NCBI GenBank assembly: GCA_958403395.1
Contig: CATXXF010000004.1
Location: 1 to 64,000 of the forward strand
Length of the DNA: 64,000 nucleotides
Source of the DNA: an uncultured Collinsella sp.
GTDB lineage: Bacteria > Actinomycetota > Coriobacteriia > Coriobacteriales > Coriobacteriaceae
Direction of reading: 5' to 3'
Positions 60,448 to 64,000 of this stretch are shown piece by piece (positions within the stretch are counted from its first letter, which is position 1; each line of letters begins with the position of its first letter). Under the pieces are notes generated by a model that saw only the letters and a list, made by a program, of their open reading frames with translations, was not told the DNA's origin and searched no databases. The position numbers and the translations under genes are program-made.

Positions 60448-62940
60448 ATGACCGCAACCGCCAGTCGAACCACCAACCGCAGACCCGAGCTTTTGGCTCC
60501 CGCCGGAGGGCCCGAGCCTTTTGCCGCCGCACTCGCCGCGGGGGCAGACGCCATCTATTGCGGCATGGGCAGCTTCAACGCCCGCCGCAAGGCAACCAAC
60601 TTTACCGACGAGGCCTTTGAGCAAGCCTGCCGCGCCGCACATCTAGCCGGGTCGCGCGTCTACGTCACGGTCAACATCGTCATCAAGCAGTCCGAGATGG
60701 GCGATGCGCTGCAACTCATCCATCGCTGCTCCACGCTGGGCGCTGACGCCTTCATCATCCAGGACTGGGGTCTGTTCTTTGAGGTCAAGCGCACGATGCC
60801 CGGCATCGAGACGCACATCTCAACCCAGGCGAACATCCACGACGACCGCGGAACCCTTTGGTGCCGTGAGCAGGGCGCCGACCGCGTGACCCTCTCGCGC
60901 GAGCTCTCCATCGACGAGATTGCTGCCATCCACGACGCCGCGCCCGACGTTGACCTGGAGGTCTTTAGCCACGGTGCCATCTGCTTTTGCTACTCGGGTC
61001 TGTGCCTGCTGTCGAGCTTTGCCATGGCGGGCCGCTCGGCCAACCGCGGCATGTGCGCCCAGCCCTGCCGCCTGCCCTACGAGCTGATCGACGAAAACGG
61101 TCGCGCTCTCTCCCCCGCCGGCCGCGAGCGTGCGCTATGCCCGCGTGATACCAACACATCGCAGCTTGTTCGCCGTCTGTATGACGCCGGCGCCGCATCG
61201 CTCAAGCTCGAGGGCCGCATGAAGGCTCCCGATTACGTGTACTCCATCGTCGATGTGTATCGTCACGAAATTGACGACATGCTATCCGGAGCCGCCGTTG
61301 CCAAGGACGAGGAAGCCGCCCGCCAGCGCCAGCTCAAGCGCTGCTTCAACCGCGACTTTACGCACGCCTATCAGGACGGCACCTCGGGCGACGAGATGAT
61401 GAGCTATGAGCGTTCCAACAACCGCGGCCAGATCGTGGGCACGGTGCTGGGCAGCCGCCCGGCCAACCGCGATGTGCGCGGCCTCAAGTCCGACGACCGC
61501 CGTCGCCGCGCCGCCATCGCCCGCATTGAGCTGTTTGAGCCCATGGGCAAAGGCGACCTGCTGGAGCTTCGCCACGATAACGAGTTTGACCAGTTCCTGA
61601 CCACCATTGCCGCCGATGATGCCGCCGCCGGTGACATCATTGAGTGCCGCGTGCCCCGTAGCATGCCCGAGGGCTGCCGCGTGCGCGTGATTCGAAGCCA
61701 GAGCGCCATTGACGCCGCCGGCGCCGCGCTCAAGCGCGATGTGCTGCGCCGCCGAGCTGTTGACGTGTCCGTCGTGGCGCGCCTGGGCGAGCCGTTTACT
61801 GTCACACTCACCTGCTGTGACAACCCCGCGCTCACCGCCACCGCCACGGGCTTCACCGTCGAGGCCGCCAAGACCCGCGCCGTCGAGGCGGCAGACCTGG
61901 TTGAGCATGTGGGCCGCATGGGCTCCTCGCCCTTCGAGGCCGCGAGCTTTGATGTGGCGCTCGATGAGGGCTGCGGCATGGGCTTCTCCGCCGTGCACAA
62001 GGTGCGCGCCGCCGCTTGTAAGGCGCTGGAAGAGGCCATTCTGGCACCGTACGAGGAGCGCGCAAAAACGCTCGAGTTGCCGGTGCTCGACAAATGTACG
62101 CGCCCCATGCCCAAGCACTACCGCGACGAGCCGCAGATCTGCGCCACCGTCACCTCGCTCGAGGCCGCCGAGGCAGCCCGCGCGGAGGGTGCAACGCGCA
62201 TCTATATGACCACCGACGCGCTCGAGGCTGTCGGACTCTCCCCTGCCGATGCATTTGAGCAGGGTATCGTGCCCGTACTCGACGAGGTCTGCCGCGCCGT
62301 CGACCACGAGCGCGTCGATCCTTGGATCAATGCCGGAGCCACCGTCGCCGTCGGCAATATCTCCGAGCTCGCCGTAGCCGCTCATGCCGGCGCCACGGCC
62401 GAGATTCGCTCTTGCCTGCCGGTGCATAACACGCCCTGCATGGAGGCACTTGCCGAGCGCGGAGCCGGTGCGTTTTGGCTCTCGCCCGAGATCACGCTCG
62501 ACGAGATCGTCTCGCTTGGCACCGCCGCGCCCGCAGCCCTGGGCATCACTGTGTTCGGCCGCCCGCGCGTTATGACGAGTGAGCACTGCATCCTGCAGGT
62601 GGCCAATGGCTGCATCCACGATTGCGCTAACTGCCGCCTGCGCGCCCGCAAGCTGTCACTCAAGAATATCGACGGCAAGGTCATGCCCGTACGCACCGAC
62701 ATCCATGGCCGCTCTCGCCTGTACGACGCCTACCCCATCGACCTCACGCCGCAGGTTCCTCAGCTGCTCGATGCCGGCGTGCGTCGTCTCATGGTAGACG
62801 GAACGCTGCTCGAGACAGATGAGGTGGGCCGTGCCGTCGCCCGCGTCCGTCGTGCCGTCGAAGCAGCACAGGCCGGCCGCAAGCCCGCCGCCCGCCTGCG
62901 CGGCGCCACCTCGGGCTGCATGTTTGCGGGAATTAGCTAA
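60448..62940 (+). CDS. U32 family peptidase with DUF3656-like region
   Basis: This 830-residue protein starts RPELLAPAGGPEPFAAALAA and carries the U32 signature LEVFSHGAICFCYSGLCLLS, then GRSANRGMCAQPCR. Between about residues 380 and 530 is a DUF3656-like insert, followed by a second half with SEHCILQVANGCIHDCANCR, a cysteine cluster (CxxxxCxxC type). It is a longer relative of the gene at 8135. Some U32 members modify rRNA or tRNA; whether this is a peptidase is unproven. AGGCAGG precedes the ATG. It lies 15 bases before the RluA-type gene. Confidence 0.87.
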   Translation: MTATASRTTNRRPELLAPAGGPEPFAAALAAGADAIYCGMGSFNARRKATNFTDEAFEQACRAAHLAGSRVYVTVNIVIKQSEMGDALQLIHRCSTLGADAFIIQDWGLFFEVKRTMPGIETHISTQANIHDDRGTLWCREQGADRVTLSRELSIDEIAAIHDAAPDVDLEVFSHGAICFCYSGLCLLSSFAMAGRSANRGMCAQPCRLPYELIDENGRALSPAGRERALCPRDTNTSQLVRRLYDAGAASLKLEGRMKAPDYVYSIVDVYRHEIDDMLSGAAVAKDEEAARQRQLKRCFNRDFTHAYQDGTSGDEMMSYERSNNRGQIVGTVLGSRPANRDVRGLKSDDRRRRAAIARIELFEPMGKGDLLELRHDNEFDQFLTTIAADDAAAGDIIECRVPRSMPEGCRVRVIRSQSAIDAAGAALKRDVLRRRAVDVSVVARLGEPFTVTLTCCDNPALTATATGFTVEAAKTRAVEAADLVEHVGRMGSSPFEAASFDVALDEGCGMGFSAVHKVRAAACKALEEAILAPYEERAKTLELPVLDKCTRPMPKHYRDEPQICATVTSLEAAEAARAEGATRIYMTTDALEAVGLSPADAFEQGIVPVLDEVCRAVDHERVDPWINAGATVAVGNISELAVAAHAGATAEIRSCLPVHNTPCMEALAERGAGAFWLSPEITLDEIVSLGTAAPAALGITVFGRPRVMTSEHCILQVANGCIHDCANCRLRARKLSLKNIDGKVMPVRTDIHGRSRLYDAYPIDLTPQVPQLLDAGVRRLMVDGTLLETDEVGRAVARVRRAVEAAQAGRKPAARLRGATSGCMFAGIS

Positions 62941-62955
62941 CCGAAAGGCTTACAC

Positions 62956-63615
62956 GTGAACGAAGAACCTCAAGTCCTTTACTGCGACGCCTGGCTCATG
63001 GCCATCGACAAGCCCGCCGGCATGATCGTCCACGGCGACGGCACCGGCGAGCGCACGCTCACCGACTACGCCAGCGACCTGCTGCTGGCGATGGGTGACG
63101 GCTTTGCCGCGACCGACATGCAGCCGCTCAACCGCCTGGACCGCAACACCACCGGCGTGGTGTTGTTTTCGCTCGACAAACAGACGCAGCCCGCCTTTGA
63201 CCAAATGGTCATCGACCACGCCTTCGAAAAGCACTATCTGGCGCTGGCCGAGGGCAAGATCGACTGGAACGAGAAGTTCATCGACAAGCCCATCGCCCGC
63301 GACCGTCACGACAGCCGAAAGATGCGCGTCGGCGCCAGCGGCAAGCCGTCTCAAACTCGCGTGAAGGTGCTCAAACGTCTTAAGAGCCGTCGTGGCCTGC
63401 CCGCGCGCTCGTATATCGATGTCGAGTTGCTCACCGGCCGCAAGCACCAAATCCGTGTGCACCTGGCAAGCGAGCATCATCCCCTGGTTGGCGACGACCT
63501 GTACGGAACGCCGCGCCCCTGCGGCCTGATGCTCCACGCCCACAGCGTGTCCTTCACGCATCCCGTAACCGGCGAGCATATCTATATCGAAGCCCCCTGC
63601 CCCTGGGAGCCCTAA
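62956..63615 (+). CDS. RluA-family pseudouridine synthase
   Basis: This 219-residue enzyme has the catalytic motif NRLDRNTTGV (Asp after Leu), HYLALAEGKID and LTGRKHQIRVHLASEHHPLV. It makes pseudouridine in rRNA or tRNA; the target is not determined. It is shorter than RluC/RluD and lacks an N-terminal S4 domain. The GTG start at 62956 has GAAAGG upstream. It follows the U32 gene closely, so both may act in RNA modification. Confidence 0.9.
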   Translation: MNEEPQVLYCDAWLMAIDKPAGMIVHGDGTGERTLTDYASDLLLAMGDGFAATDMQPLNRLDRNTTGVVLFSLDKQTQPAFDQMVIDHAFEKHYLALAEGKIDWNEKFIDKPIARDRHDSRKMRVGASGKPSQTRVKVLKRLKSRRGLPARSYIDVELLTGRKHQIRVHLASEHHPLVGDDLYGTPRPCGLMLHAHSVSFTHPVTGEHIYIEAPCPWEP

Positions 63616-63647
63616 ACCACCACAATGGGGACAGGCACCTTTGTGGT
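63615..63647. repeat. CCACCACAA/TTGTGG intergenic repeat, copy 1
   Basis: AACCACCACAATGGGGACAG followed by GCACCTTTGTGGT recurs almost unchanged at 63905-63939. The ends are inverted (CCACAA/TTGTGG), so each copy can form a short hairpin. The first copy begins at the RluA-type gene's stop. Confidence 0.85.
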
Positions 63648-63683
63648 AGTTTTGCCGCAATGGCTCAGCCGCGGTCCCAAAAC

Positions 63684-63740
63684 GTCTCGATCTGTAACAG
63701 TTAGAACCCATTTTCCGGTCTATTTGTTATAGATCGAGAC
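63684..63740. repeat. Hairpin element CGATCTGTAACA type, unit 1
   Basis: GTCTCGATCTGTAACA (63684-63699) and TGTTATAGATCGAGAC (63725-63740) match at 15 of 16 positions with a 25-base loop. A second, related hairpin follows at 63765-63819. Confidence 0.75.
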
Positions 63741-63764
63741 ATTCGAATCCCTCTCAAGAAAAAA

Positions 63765-63819
63765 TCTCAATCTGTAACACCTAGCCCACTTTTAACGGTC
63801 CAGTTGTTACAGACTTAGA
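63765..63819. repeat. Hairpin element CGATCTGTAACA type, unit 2
   Basis: TCTCAATCTGTAACA and TGTTACAGACTTAGA bracket a 25-base loop (CCTAGCCCACTTTTAACGGT and so on) that parallels unit 1 in length and sequence. Confidence 0.72.
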
Positions 63820-63837
63820 CAAAACCAGTAGACAACG

Positions 63838-63872
63838 AAAGCGGCAACGCCCGTGATGGACGTTGCCGCTTT
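63838..63872 (+). terminator. Terminator-like hairpin near the window end
   Basis: AAAGCGGCAACG and CGTTGCCGCTTT form a perfect 12-bp stem followed by TCTATTG. It could end transcripts from either side. Confidence 0.7.
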
Positions 63873-63904
63873 TCTATTGAGAAAACTACTCGGTTTCCGT
63901 TGCT

Positions 63905-63939
63905 AACCACCACAATGGGGACAGGCGCCTTTGTGGTGG
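63905..63939. repeat. CCACCACAA/TTGTGG intergenic repeat, copy 2
   Basis: It is a direct repeat of 63615-63647 with one internal A-to-G change (GCACC to GCGCC) and a longer right arm (CCACCACAA/TTGTGGTGG). The remaining bases to 64000 hold no gene I can identify. Confidence 0.85.
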
Positions 63940-64000
63940 CTTTGGCCTTAGCCCGTCCCCTGCTGTTAGACCGTGATGACGTTGTCCATTGCCCGGTACT

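Noticed and set aside
63738..63760. tRNA-like TTCGAATCC sequence
   Set aside because: The flanking bases do not form a T-stem and no other tRNA arms are present.

Overview
The window looks like chromosome from a high-GC Gram-positive gut anaerobe of the Actinomycetota. Gene content points to Coriobacteriia and most likely Collinsella: a selenium-linked purine/uric-acid catabolism cluster, zinc-type S14, a GltA-type citrate synthase, ArgR, two U32 peptidases, and small GGGGAC- and GTGAAATAC-type intergenic repeats. This placement is inference; no 16S gene or other definitive marker is present. I found no rRNA, tRNA, insertion sequence or CRISPR array.

Layout. 1-808 holds no gene I can support. 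809-10093 is housekeeping: ACT-domain protein, citrate synthase, two Cof-type HAD phosphatases, adenine deaminase, TyrRS and a U32 peptidase. 10256-15244 holds a class A penicillin-binding protein, ArgR, a family 2 glycosyltransferase and TruA. 15337-25171, all minus strand, is the lower part of the ribosomal spc/alpha region in the order rplE-rpsN-rpsH-rplF-rplR-rpsE-rpmD-rplO-secY-adk-map-infA-rpmJ-rpsM-rpsK-rpsD-rpoA-rplQ. The genes expected upstream of rplE (rplX, rplN and so on) are missing here, and rplE has its own promoter-like sequence.

25484-35429 and 49273-60147 are two halves of one metabolic theme, the anaerobic selenium-dependent purine/urate pathway. The first half holds the XdhC, YqeB, YqeC and MocA-like cofactor proteins, a hydantoinase/dihydropyrimidinase, YgeW carbamoyltransferase, YgeY hydrolase, diaminopropionate ammonia-lyase and a YheO-type regulator. 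The second half holds a fused molybdenum hydroxylase, a polyferredoxin, YgfK, SsnA, a xanthine/uracil permease, a second YheO-type regulator and RidA. Together they can import a purine, hydroxylate or reduce it through the Mo enzyme with electrons carried by the Fe-S/flavin proteins, open the rings, and break down the products.

Between the halves lies an accessory island, about 35.5-49.2 kb. It holds two unrecognised proteins, a controller/unknown 549-aa protein/cytosine-C5 methyltransferase locus with a perfect operator-like palindrome, an unrecognised 411-aa protein flanked by an intact and a broken copy of the same exonuclease gene, and two AAA ATPases of the DUF4143 and DUF234 types, each with a striking repeat or palindrome nearby. 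The island ends with a PD-(D/E)XK-like protein bracketed by two tandem arrays of hairpin-forming units with a 61-62 bp period. This is the most unusual stretch and probably a defence or mobile-element hotspot. 60448-63615 carries a second U32 peptidase and an RluA-type pseudouridine synthase, and the window ends in small palindromic repeats.
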